Shown one piece after another: positions 1-9,900 of a stretch of 64,000 bases of DNA. Under the pieces are notes generated by a model that was given only the letters and a program-made list of their open reading frames with translations, ran no database searches and was not told the DNA's origin. This stretch comes from Prostheceraeus crozeri (lineage: Eukaryota > Platyhelminthes > Polycladida > Euryleptidae): assembly GCA_907163375.1 (NCBI GenBank), contig CAJQUW010006829.1:37501-101500 (forward strand), written 5' to 3'. Made by a program: the position numbers and the translations under genes. Positions within the stretch are counted from its first letter, which is position 1, and every line of letters begins with the position of its first letter.

Positions 1-1215
1 TAATTTAATTATCTTATTTATATTATTCTTTTATTTTAATTATATTTTATTATTTTTTATTTTTTTTTAATTTTTTATTTTTATTTATTTTTTTTATTTT
101 TTTTTTTATTTTTTATAATTTTATTTTTTTTTTTTTATCATTTTTTTTATTTATTTTTATTTTTATTTTTTTTTATTTTTTTTTTTTATTTTTTCTTTTT
201 TTCTATTTATTTTTTTTTATTATTTTTATTTTTTTTATTTTTTATAATTTTTTTATTATAATATTTTTATTTATTTTATTTTTTATTTCTTTTTTTAATT
301 ATTTTTTTTATTTAATTTAATATTTTATTTTTTTTTTTAATTTTTTTATTATATTTTTTTATTTTTTTTTTTTATTAATTTTTTTTAGTTTTTATTTTTT
401 TTTATTTTTTATTTTTTTTTTAATTTTTATTTAAAAATTTATCAATAATCTTAATTTTATTTATATTTTTTTAAAATTTTTTATTTTTTTTTTTATATTT
501 AATTTTTTTTTATTTTTTTATTTATTATTTTTATTTTTTTATAATTATTTATAATAATTACTTTATTCAAACATACTCTTATTTATAATATATAATATCC
601 TAACTTTTAATATAATTTATATAAGCCGTTAAAAAATATTCTACCTTTATAAACAACAATATCAAAAATGGAAATATATTTATAATGTTTTATATTACTT
701 TTTTTTCATATTATTTTATTCACTTTTATTATATTTTAATTATACATTTTTCTATTAATATTATTAAAAATTATTTTATTCATATTTTTTTTATTTTTTT
801 TTTTTTAAATATATTTTTTTATGTACATCTTATTTAATATTTTTATTTATTTATGTTTTTTTTTATTGTATTTATTTTCTTTATTAAACATTTGATATTT
901 TTTTTAAGGATCTATATTTTTATTTTGTTATTATTATATTACTCTTTTTATTTTATTTTTTATTATTTATATTTTTATTACTTTATTTAACTATTTTATT
1001 ATTATATTTCATAATAAATTTAAGTTTAATAATTTTTATTATTTAATTAAATATATTTAATAAATTATAATTTTTTATTATTTTTAATTATACTATTTAT
1101 TTTTTTATATTAATTTTATTTTACTATATTATATATTAATTTAATTATTATTATATTATGACAATTATAATGCGATTTAATCTGACCTTTTATTGATTAT
1201 TTTATTTTATTAATT
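1..1215. repeat. T-rich low-complexity tract
   Basis: About 1.2 kb made almost entirely of T and A, with T predominating on the plus strand and long T runs interrupted by single A or C. No open frame, tandem period or transposon end was recognised. It ends abruptly where the reading frame of the capsid-like gene begins (about 1218), so it either truncated that gene in the genome or replaces sequence that was poorly read. Plain low-complexity expansion and sequencing error cannot be told apart here. Confidence 0.8.
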
Positions 1216-1217
1216 TT

Positions 1218-1905
1218 TTTGCGCTGAATGCATTTGCTAAAGTTGACAATTTTAGAATTCATGTGGAAGATATTGCACTTTACATTCGTCGAGTAGTACC
1301 GAATCCAAGTGTCATTAGAGGGCATGCTGAAGGCCTTAACCGCCAAATGCCATTTACCCATTCAGCATACAAAGCTTCTCACCTTTACAATTCCGAAAGA
1401 TCAAAAGAGTTTCATGAAAGATGGCCTCTTTCCATCGGAAGCACCGAAGCTCCTCATGGTGGCAATGGTTGAAAATGATGCATTTAATGGTAATATAAGA
1501 AGAATCCTTTCAATTTTAAACACAATCAGTTAAGTGAAATTGCTTTACGTGTAAATGGTGTGAGTCATCCTGGTCCACCCTACAAACCAGATTTTGCTTC
1601 GGATCAATTTATGCGCAGTTATGTTGATTTTATGGATGTTTTTGGCTTTTACAATACGGATGACACCAACGGACTGACTATGAAAGAGTTTTAAGAGTGG
1701 ATATACTATTTATGCATTTGATTTGACTGCTGACAGCGATATTAGTGCACCCTATCGTCAAGCGAACGTGCCTCATAATATTCGTTTGGATTTGACGTTC
1801 AAAAGAACACTACCTGAGACGATCAATGTATTAATTTATGCAGTCTTCGATTCAAATATTGAAATTACAAAGTATCGTGACGTGATTCTTCAGTATAATC
1901 GTTAA
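1218..1905 (+). pseudogene. capsid-like protein of Polinton-type element (F54H12.2-like), 3' half, broken
   Basis: Remnant of the C-terminal half of the large structural protein typical of invertebrate Polinton-type elements (the family annotated after C. elegans F54H12.2). The call is by family pattern recognition. Recognisable blocks in order are DIALYIRRVVPNPSVI (from 1263), LFPSEAPK and MVENDAFNG (about 1429-1485), FNFKHNQLSEIALRVNG (about 1510), GYTIYAFDLTAD (about 1699) and LPETINVLIYAVFDSNIEI (about 1810). The blocks lie in different frames, which implies frame breaks near 1328, 1500 and 1692. The 5' half is missing because the T-rich tract starts at the upstream border. The TAA stop at 1903-1905 overlaps the ATG of the protease frame (TAATG). 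The product would be a virion shell protein if intact; this copy cannot make it. Medium-high confidence on family, low on exact role. Confidence 0.7.
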
Positions 1906-2364
1906 TGAGTTGGTTGACTGCTGACGATATTAAGACTAAAGTGCAGCGTAATGCAGACGAAGCGACGTTGAAAGCTTTCGATAATGTCTATTCACTCGAT
2001 ACCTTACACCTGCAGTAAATCACTATCCATCTTTATTGTGCTAAACACTCATTCACAGAATTTAGGCGGTGAGCATTGGAAAGCGATCTTTATTGGAGAA
2101 GACCGACGTGGTGAACTATTTGACTCTCTTGCTCAACCTCCAAATATACCAACACAGCAGTGGTTGAGAAAACATACGCGTCAATATCAGCGAAATGAAC
2201 GCATACTACAACATCCACTTTCATCAACGTGTGGTGCTTTTGTACTGTACTTCATCTTAAAACGTTTACATGTATCTCGATTTGCATCTATTATTCAAAA
2301 CTTTTCATGTAATCCATCCTCTAATGAAAAAATGATTTGTAAGTTCTATCATGATTTGAAATAA
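1905..2364 (+). pseudogene. adenain/Ulp1-like cysteine protease, one frameshift
   Basis: A protease of the adenovirus maturation-protease type, which in Polinton-like elements processes capsid proteins. The N-terminal 37 codons read from ATG 1905 (MSWLTADDIKTK...). They end in a stop near 2016, and the main body continues in another frame, open from 1984 to 2364, so there is a single-base break near 2010. In the 126-residue body the expected catalytic residues are visible: His31 (GEHWKAIF), Asp47 (LFDSL), Gln76 (ILQHP) and Cys83 (STCGAFVLYF). Total length of about 145 residues is shorter than adenoviral adenain (about 200) but fits the family core. The start overlaps the stop of the upstream capsid-like gene. 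The TAA stop lies inside an AATAAA signal (2360-2365). Catalytic residues are intact, so the break is probably recent. Confidence 0.75.
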
Positions 2365-2396
2365 AAACATCATGTTGGAAAAAATTGTTTTTTATT
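2360..2396. terminator. paired poly(A) signals of two convergent genes
   Basis: AATAAA at 2360-2365 on the plus strand overlaps the protease stop codon (TAA 2362-2364). TTTATT at 2391-2396, which is AATAAA on the minus strand, overlaps the stop of the TBP-like gene (2392-2394). Only 27 bp separate the two stops. Such packing is seen in compact DNA viruses and is unlike the spacious host gene at the right of the window. Confidence 0.6.
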
Positions 2397-2937
2397 TTAC
2401 AATCCGCTGGGTACGTACATACTCAATGAGATAGTCTAGGATCATATTTGCTTGTTCATGAGATTTTAGTCCAGTAATGATCACTTTACTATTATGAAAG
2501 ATTGCCACATGCACAGGCAACCAACAACTAATGAGAGCTACAGGAAAAAGTTCGGGTTCATAACACAAACTGTAACTGCTGGTACGAATCTTCAAAAATG
2601 ATAGACTGTCACTCAATTGAGTAGAGATCACCATATTGTCCACAGTCAGATTCGACATCACACACCTCTCCCTCTTCCATATCCGACGTAGTAGTCTTTG
2701 TAGCTCTAAGCGCATTGACTGCGCCGATGAATGAGAAAGGGCGCCGAGAATCTGTACAGTCCCATTTGGGAAGAGTTGAAGATTCCGTGAATTGTTCATC
2801 TTCACCACTAACATTTGAGGACGGCCCGGGTAATACTTGCTGTTTGGAAGCTGTTGGCGTAATGTTGTGAGATCGATTTTGGTGTAGAGTCTGAAGCGAC
2901 GGAGAATGTTGACGATGGTGTAGCGATGGCGCTTCAT
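2392..2937 (-). CDS. TATA-box-binding-protein-like (TBP-like) protein
   Basis: A 181-residue protein, the size of the bare TBP core, starting at ATG 2937; the frame is open further upstream, but the core begins here. Two TBP-type repeats are visible. Repeat 1 is about residues 6-86 (IDLTTL at 21-26, YYPGRPQMLVVKM at 35-47, LFPNGTVQILGA at 55-66). Repeat 2 is about 95-178 (YEPELFP at 126-132, AIFHNSKVIITGLKS at 145-159). Family knowledge: TBP bends DNA with four intercalating Phe. Three correspond here (F56, F131, F147); the first position in repeat 1 is changed. The gene lies between the protease and the PC4-like genes of a Polinton-type element and has no introns, no host-type N-terminal extension and no frame break. 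It overlaps the upstream small ORF in another frame. A role as a promoter-selective initiation factor for the element is inferred. A captured and diverged host TBP/TRF is the likely origin. Confidence 0.72.
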   Translation of the reverse strand: MKRHRYTIVNILRRFRLYTKIDLTTLRQQLPNSKYYPGRPQMLVVKMNNSRNLQLFPNGTVQILGALSHSSAQSMRLELQRLLRRIWKRERCVMSNLTVDNMVISTQLSDSLSFLKIRTSSYSLCYEPELFPVALISCWLPVHVAIFHNSKVIITGLKSHEQANMILDYLIEYVRTQRIVK

Positions 2938-3259
2938 GATGAAAGAATGAGTAAATTGAGCGATGTACCTTCCTTTTATACTTTTCCCAACTACCTTGAT
3001 GAAATGTGAAGTTAGTATGAAGTTGGGAATGATAGAGTTGAATTCGCCGATTGTTGACGCGCAGCCAGATGCGATTTCCAATACGTGAATGTCTTTTCAT
3101 ATAGAAGTATTTCAAGTCCTTCATGATATGATGTAGAGATTGAAAATGACGATAAGATAAAGCAAACTCTCTTCTCACATTTCCAGTTGAATCTTTGAAA
3201 TAGACGTTTCGATCATGATCCGTTTCAATACGTTGTAGGGAATCTAATTTCCAACTCAT
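2609..3259 (-). CDS. small element protein with PC4-like N-terminus (copy b)
   Basis: 216-codon frame from ATG 3259. Residues 1-110 are clearly related to the next upstream gene (3282-3637): both share a LDSLQ-I opening, a D-x-NV-FK strand, an RR/RG-x-x-L-W/Y-F helix start, IMKDL/IMRDL, a W-E-KYRR/KYKRK segment and VHRSI/IHRSI. The order (strand with DxxGNVxFK, then basic turn, then xLxxxxFxxLxxIMxDL) resembles the ssDNA-binding fold of transcription coactivator PC4/p15; I regard this as a suggestive, not proven, match. The last ~105 residues (His/Ser/Pro-rich) overlap the TBP-like gene in a different frame and have no counterpart in copy a, so the real protein may end near residue 115. The stop of copy a is 22 bp before this start, which suggests co-transcription. 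Confidence 0.5.
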   Translation of the reverse strand: MSWKLDSLQRIETDHDRNVYFKDSTGNVRREFALSYRHFQSLHHIMKDLKYFYMKRHSRIGNRIWLRVNNRRIQLYHSQLHTNFTFHQGSWEKYKRKVHRSIYSFFHHEAPSLHHRQHSPSLQTLHQNRSHNITPTASKQQVLPGPSSNVSGEDEQFTESSTLPKWDCTDSRRPFSFIGAVNALRATKTTTSDMEEGEVCDVESDCGQYGDLYSIE

Positions 3260-3281
3260 GGTGCGTGGTAATCATATCTGA

Positions 3282-3637
3282 TTAAGATTTGCATAGTAGG
3301 GCGATGAACTCACGACGAATAAATGTCATGATGGAGCGATGTATGTATCTTCTATACTTCTCCCAATTGTATTTGCGAAATGAGAAACAGTTTGCGGAAT
3401 GAGAATGGTAGATTTGAATTTCATTTCTGTAATGTTGAAGCCAAACTTGATCACCCAAGGAGATGAATCTTAATGTTTCAAAATATTCCAAATCCCTCAT
3501 GATATCATTGAGGTTGACAAATTGTCGCCATGTTAATGTAATTCCTCTTGATGTATGACCATGAGAATTTTGAAATGTACGTTTCCATCACGATCAACTC
3601 TGATATATTGTAGAGAGTCCAAAATCCAAGTCTTCAT
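3282..3637 (-). pseudogene. small element protein with PC4-like N-terminus (copy a), frameshifted
   Basis: Tandem paralogue of the gene at 2609-3259. It starts at ATG 3637 (MKTWILDSLQYIRVDRDGN). After codon 23 the frame breaks near 3565-3570 and the matching sequence continues in the frame that is open from 3500 to 3282 (MRDLEYFETLRF ... WEKYRRYIHRSIMTF). Full length would be about 118 residues. It confirms that the N-terminal ~110 residues of the neighbouring copy are the conserved unit. The start codon is 35 bp from the divergent start of the plus-strand structural gene. Confidence 0.5.
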
Positions 3638-3672
3638 GATGTTATGCAAAGTTGCAGATTAGCAATATAAAA
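3638..3672. promoter_or_regulatory. very short divergent promoter
   Basis: Only 35 bp separate the minus-strand ATG at 3637 from the plus-strand ATG at 3673. The gap contains ATATAAAA next to the plus start and TTATGCAAA (octamer-like) next to the minus start. Any transcript starting here would have almost no 5' leader, so the true promoters probably reach into the neighbouring coding sequences. Spacing is seen directly; function is inferred. Confidence 0.35.
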
Positions 3673-5070
3673 ATGTCGTTTTATCATATTTTGCTTAGCA
3701 ATGCGGCTACAAAGAGATTTACTAGTAATCGAGCCGCACTCTTTTCTACTCCCATTGATCATGCACAACAGCTAAATGGGAATTGGGAAGTGGTGTCACT
3801 CAACTTGTTTATAGCAACTGTGTCTATACTTTTGATCATGAGGTGATGACTATTAATATGAGGCGTACAGCTGCTTATCAATGTGAAAAGGGGGTGCCGA
3901 GTATACATTCCACAGTGGTCAAAGAAAGATCTCTTATCATGTAAAAAGTTTATATATGATTTCTTGAATAAAGCGTGTAAACATATTGTCCAATTTACTC
4001 CGCACAATGATGATTATAATTATGTACATCATGTAGTTGAGAAAGATTGGATTGTTGGTTTAAGTCCAAGTTTAAGAAATGATTTAGGCTACCTCGCTAG
4101 CGCCTTAACAAGCTATGATAATTTTAACGTTAATTACCACATAAGTGGTCATAAACAGTTAATATATCGAGAGGAAGCTTATTATGTAGATCTTATTCCA
4201 AGAAATGAGAAGACGTTGGTGAAGAAGATTGTGATTAAGCCAAGAAAGACAAACATGACTCCTGAAACATTATTGAAGAAATTTAATTATCTCCTTCGAG
4301 TTGATGGTAAACAAGTGGCAACATTGACTTATATCAAATCATCTAATCATATTGCAATAAGCAAATTAAATGATGATGATCTAGTATTAGTTTGTTCAAA
4401 AGATTTTCATCAGTTCTTACGACATCGTTCTGCAGCTGTTCATGGAAAATCTGATATGCAACATTTACCATGTGAAAGGCCAAATCAATTTGATACAGAA
4501 TGGGCCGTATCTTTATACAGAAAGTGTGTAGAGCCTTTTGGTGGTTTCTTACATGAAACAAGAGTGTTGATGCCTCGCATTATTACTTCGGTTAAATTGG
4601 TTGTAGATTATTTAAATGAAGTGATTAATGAGCAACATATTTCATTTTCTGAAAAAGAAGGTACTTTGTCTCTCACTATAAATGGAAAAGGTATTGAACT
4701 AATTATGGATAAAACTCTAATGGACATTTTGGGTTTTGATCAAAATATCTTTAAAAGTGGTACTGTAACCAAAGCTAGCGCAGACATGTCGCTATCGCGT
4801 CGTATTAACTATTTTCAGATATATTCCAATATTGGTGAAGATGTACGTGTGGGAGATGTTGAAGCTCCATTGCTAGCAATGATACCATACCAGCCAAAAA
4901 GCTGCAGTATTTTATCTGAGCATACTTTCAAGAAAGTGCATTATACAAAGCTGAAATCAAACTACATCCCACAAATTGATATTGCCATTTATGATGATGC
5001 TGGTGCGTTGATTCCTTTTCATAAAGATGCTGTGACAAGTATTACACTCCATTTCCGAATGAAGAGTTAA
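3673..5070 (+). pseudogene. Polinton-type structural-class protein a, two frameshifts
   Basis: Family found beside the F54H12.2-like gene in invertebrate Polinton-type elements; its hallmark is an N-terminal LPSNA-like segment followed by a GEWEV-like block (here LLSNAATKRF and LNGNWEV). It starts at ATG 3673. The frame shifts near 3808 and again near 3893 (AAAAGGGGG run), after which about 390 codons are open to TAA 5068-5070. The C-terminal part has IYSNIGEDVRVGDVEAPLL and IYDDAGALIPF, ending in a beta-rich SITLHFR tail. Intact length would be about 460 residues. It is clearly paralogous to the next gene, whose start is 9 bp (ATG 5080) or 39 bp (ATG 5110) downstream. A virion role (minor capsid or penton type) is inferred from neighbourhood only; the biochemical function is not known to me. 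Confidence 0.6.
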
Positions 5071-5109
5071 TGCAAAAGTATGCTAATATATTTTTCCAAT
5101 GTGAATAAT

Positions 5110-6629
5110 ATGGAAAGTGAAAATAAGGACTCGTTTCTAATCTACTTGCCCAGTAATGCTTCTATGAATAAATTTCCCAAAAATAAACCATCAGACTATC
5201 GAGTAGAATTAAATCGGCCACTGCATTTAGAAGGTGAATGGGAGGTTGGCGTTTCTAGTATTTGCTATGATAGCAATATTCAGAATGTGAATGATTTGGA
5301 AGAAATGATATTGACTCCTCGCACCCATGATGGAATAACGATGAATAATGCATTCCAGTTTCCATACAATTTAACATCAGATGGAAAATGGAACTATGAA
5401 TGGATTCAGATAAAATCAGATTCTTATGAGCCATTTGGGAATGAGAAAATTATTAAGGCATTCAACAGTGGTAATACTTCCATCATGAAGAATAAAAATC
5501 AGAAAGCTTATGAGTTTACTATCTATCATTGGAGTGGGAGACAGTTCCTCCGCTTTCATTCTTTTACTAAAGGTCTTACGCTGAGGTTGGATAGTGAATT
5601 CTATCCGCATCTTGGTTTTGGTCATGGACTACATCTAACGTCAATTGCTACTGCAAATGTTAGAAAAGTTTATTCAAATCGAATCAACAAATTTCATTAT
5701 AGATTTAAAATATTTGATGAAGATGTTGTAGAATGCGAAGAACGCATCATTTTGAAAAAGCGTGGTGTTCAACCTTTATCACTTATTGAGTTAGTAAAAC
5801 GATGGAATGAGACTGTGGGTAAGAAGTATGGAGAAAAAATTATGGCGGACAAAAATAAGTTGGTTATTCAGAAATATAATGACAAACTTACAGTTTATTT
5901 CTCTCCAACCTTGCGTCATTTTGTAAGACATTATACACCTATTATTGGAAGCGGTGTGGTGTATGCTTCTCATGAATATCACACTAAAGCTGATTCAGTT
6001 AATGATGAATGGTGGGTGGACATCTATGGCGATCGCATCAAGAAAATTTACCAGTCTTATGAAGAATCTAAAGTTGCTATCAATATAATGCCGCGTCTAT
6101 ATCATACAGTTGAAAGCTTCATTCATGTAGTAATCCTTATATACAACAGAAGTTGAAGCATGTGATGAAAAGTAAATATGATGTAAAGACACACCACATT
6201 TCGTTTTCAATTGAAAATCAACGCGTTGTTCTGAAACTGGGTGATGACATTCAATGTCAATTGAGTAAAAATTTGAAAAAACTCTTTGGTTTTTCAATGC
6301 TACAAACAGTGTTTGCTGCTGCGCATACGATTGGTATAGAAACACCAATGACACTTGATAAACATGAACAGCACCTTTACATTCAAAGTGATTTGATTCT
6401 ACCTATTTCTGTTGGTGAGAAAAAAGAATACATTTTACGTGATTTCATTCATGATAAAGACGCTTCATATGGAATAGTCGAGAAGATGTTTGAATCTATT
6501 TTCTATCATCCCGTCGTCAAACAAACTATACCCTCTATTGCTATCAAAATTACCAATGGTTTACAAGAGTGCATCCATGTGAAAGATACTAAATCCCTCA
6601 TAACGTTAGTGTTTCGGAAAACAAAGTGA
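5110..6629 (+). pseudogene. Polinton-type structural-class protein b, one frameshift
   Basis: Paralogue of the preceding gene with the clearest family N-terminus: FLIYLPSNASMNKFPKNK, then LEGEWEVGVSSICY. ATG 5110 gives the family-like start (MESENKDS); an in-frame ATG at 5080 is also possible. The frame is open for about 340 codons to 6156. The homologous sequence then continues one base out of phase to TGA 6627-6629 (ILPISVGEKKEY, SIAIKITNGLQ, ITLVFRKTK), which places a single-base break near 6133. Intact length would be about 505 residues. The shared mid-region (FVRH/FLRH, then EW-V--Y-, then MPRL/MPRI) aligns both copies, so this is an old tandem duplication. Role in the particle is inferred. 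Confidence 0.62.
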
Positions 6630-6644
6630 AGTCATTGTGATATG

Positions 6645-6729
6645 TTTATTGAAATATGTACATGAATGTGAAGCAATAGACTTTATACAACATCCACTGA
6701 AAATATATACATGAGCGCACTTCAATAAA
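6645..6729. terminator. interlaced poly(A) signals
   Basis: AATAAA at 6724-6729 (+) lies 95 bp after the stop of the plus-strand structural gene. TTTATT at 6645-6650 (AATAAA on minus) lies 285 bp beyond the end of the polymerase frame. The two convergent transcripts would overlap by about 80 bases. Confidence 0.4.
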
Positions 6730-6792
6730 CATTGTTATATACAAAAAGTCTTTTTACTTCGTGAAGGGTGGAAATATACAGGGATAGGAAAA

Positions 6793-6930
6793 ATGTCTTT
6801 CAGTGGAAAAGTCATCACATGGGGAATGTACAGATGTGGACACATATTCACAAGGAAAAAACAATCTCATGCGATACATAAAACAACAATGTTTATCTAC
6901 AGAAATCAACATCAAAATACTAAGTTAAGG
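6793..6930 (+). pseudogene. decayed zinc-finger fragment related to polymerase N-terminus
   Basis: Plus-strand translation contains CGHIFTRKK, nearly identical to the first finger of the DNA polymerase gene (CGHIFTRKR at its residues 37-45). After a one-base shift near 6855 it continues into a region matching the rest of that finger, with the helix His replaced by Tyr and the final Cys retained. Another shift just upstream removes the first Cys. The fragment lies between two convergent genes and on the opposite strand to the polymerase. It is most likely the remnant of a separate small finger gene or of a second polymerase 5' end. Confidence 0.45.
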
Positions 6931-6934
6931 ATGA

Positions 6935-9900
6935 TTATGCTAAGACGTCTCCTGAATGTGGTAGTGTGAGTTTAATTCTTTTGGGTGGTGGTATGTTTGT
7001 GTCAGGATGTCCATGTGGAAGAGATATGTTGTGTTCTAACCAGCACCTCTTATCCTCCCATGCTGAAAGCGCCCGTTTCCTAAAAGTATGAGTTTTGATC
7101 TCATGCGACTTAGATTTTAAGATTGTCATATTGACAAACGTTATATTTTTATTTCTATAGGCTTTCCTGAAATTTTATGTTTCATATTTTGCACAATGGA
7201 TTTTGATATGCCTTTAGCGCGCTTAATGCTATCATCACTATCCTTTAATTTCATAGAATACATTTTTGGACGGAGGAGAATCATTTCATCTATTTCCTTC
7301 CCTGCTGTCTCATCCTTAAAGCAGCCAAGTTTTGCCTTATTTTTGATGGAGTAGAGTGGATGATCAGCAGGATAATTTGATGTATCAAAATATCTTTCCA
7401 AAGATTTTCCTACTTCATTGAAATTTAAATCTTTTTGAGTGGTAATACCTAAGAAGAAACTATCTGTATCACCACCCAACAAACGAACCTCTTTTACGAG
7501 AGGACATGGTTTTAGTATTTTATAAAAGAGTTGGTACATTTCAAGCTTAGAATAATCTAGTACAGCTTGACCAATATAGATGGGTTTGCACAACTCAACT
7601 TCAGATTTTATCATTTTAACACCTATAAGGTCCTCATCGATAATGTCTCTATCGATGAATAGAGGTGATGAGGTCAATTTGTGATACTTTTGATCATCAT
7701 TAACTAGTTTGTAGTTTACGCGCTTTCTAACATCCTCCATCGTCTTACCAAATAGACTGTTGTTCTTATATTTATAAAAATCTTTTTCAAAGTTATTTTG
7801 GGCTAGTGCACGTTTCTGGCTGTTGCTATCAATATATGGCTTGAGGAAGGCTTTCTGTCTAAATTTAATAATGCGGTGAACTCTTTTTAAAATCATACCC
7901 ATTTCTAAATAAAATTTTAAGATGCTAAAGTGGACTAGATAGTTTTCTTTATCATACTGGGTGAGTAAAAGTTTGCGACAAGGCTTATAGTCGGGTTGTC
8001 CACATGATTCTAAATCTTTATGAAATTGTTTCATAAAGTCGGAAAACATATCTTTACTCACTTCACCTGATTCGGGTGCGAGTGGAAAATCTACGGTTTT
8101 ATGTTTAATATTATTTGGATAGATTAGATCTATCTCAAAATAATATCCCCAATCACCTTCATCTGGAATTGCTAGTATGTTAGAAGGGTTGGAGAAATGT
8201 TGAATATCACTATCATCTAACCAGCTAAACTCAGAGTGAGGTAGCGGTTTGGATAATGAACTACCATACAAATTATTTTGGTCATAATACTTCAGATGAG
8301 TCTGGTCATTGCCTACTGTTTCAGATTTTAACCTATGTTTATTTACAAATGTGAGACCACCGCGAATTCCTCGCTCAAATAAATTATACATCTCTGGATC
8401 TTGTAAGAGATGAATGGTCTCACCAGTCATTTTAAAAGCAGACTTAAATGACATGGCTGGCAGACTGACAAAGTGGACGGGATCTAACTTATCTTCTTCT
8501 AATGCCACTCGTCGAAACTCCTGAAATACATCAGCCAGCAAAAATACATCTAACTTAAGGTAGGCAATCATATATTCGCCAAATGTATGGCAGTCAATTT
8601 TTATCCATGCATCTTGTGCATGATCATAATCTTCGGTCTTACATTCTGCGCCGGTCAAATCATTTTTAAATTTATCTATGGGCGGAAGAGAAGTCTCGCC
8701 GAGTTTACTAATCGCATCAAAATATGCATATGGAAAGACTCCTTTCCGTGTGATGACTTCATCGGTTAGATTTGGGTATTGTTTCTTAAGATTTTGTGTT
8801 AGTGGAAGAGACTTTAGATTTTGCACGAGAGAGGCCAGTGATGCAGTCATAAATTGGTAGGAATCTAAAAATTTTATATCAAAATAGACCGTCTTATTTT
8901 CTTTAGTTTTATCGACAGGCACTTTTGCTGTCATGGCCATAAACTTCTCTCTCGTTTGCGCTATTACATCAAGCTTCCACTCTTTCATTTGACCTAAACC
9001 TCCTTTTATTATCATATGGCTGTCGTAGCCCTTGAAATTATGGAAAATGACGGGTAATGTACGCCGTTTCATCCTAAGTGAAAAATTGCATTTTGAACAG
9101 AGTGCGTTTCTAAATTTAGCAGTGATGTGATCATGGTCGCGCACTTTCTTAATCTTATCATCGTCAAATGTTTTCCTACATTTGGGGCAAATGTTGCAAC
9201 TATCAAATTTTGCTTGATCATCTGCTGTCATATGCAATGATCTGCGATAGAGTTCACCATCATGTTTTTGTTGAAATTTTACAGCCTGTTCGAGGAATTG
9301 TAGGAATTGGTAAATACAATCCTCACCTTGCCAGACGCGCATTTTATTTTGCCTACTCCTAAAGTGATCATGCCATACTTCATAGCAGGAAATGGCTGCT
9401 GGTCGATGGATGTTATCATCGATATAACATTCGATGTCAGCATAGATGACACGAAGAGGACTTAATTCATCACCATTCTCTCTATATGAAAACTCCTTAT
9501 CTTTGGGCATGCGCTCCATTTGCAGTTTACCTCGCTTACACCATTCGTAATGAGTTTCAAATTTAGTTTTCCTCCTAAAGTGGCGAATACATCTGTCGCA
9601 GTAATATAACTCTCTACTAGAGTTTTCTAAGTGGTGGTATAAGCGAGAGATTTTTGGAATACCGCAGTAGTGCCATTCCTCACTATCATCCTGTTTTACT
9701 AATAACAGGTTTACTGTACGTTCATAACAACTCGAACGCGAGTTGTAGCGCACACCCTTCAATCCTTTTTCCCAAACATGGAGAACTATTTTGATGTTGT
9801 TCAATTTTTCAAATTTTTCTATATCTTTAATTTTCATATCGTCACTATTACAGTCATCGAAGTTTAATTCATTCTCCCACTGTTGATACTTACTCTTGCG

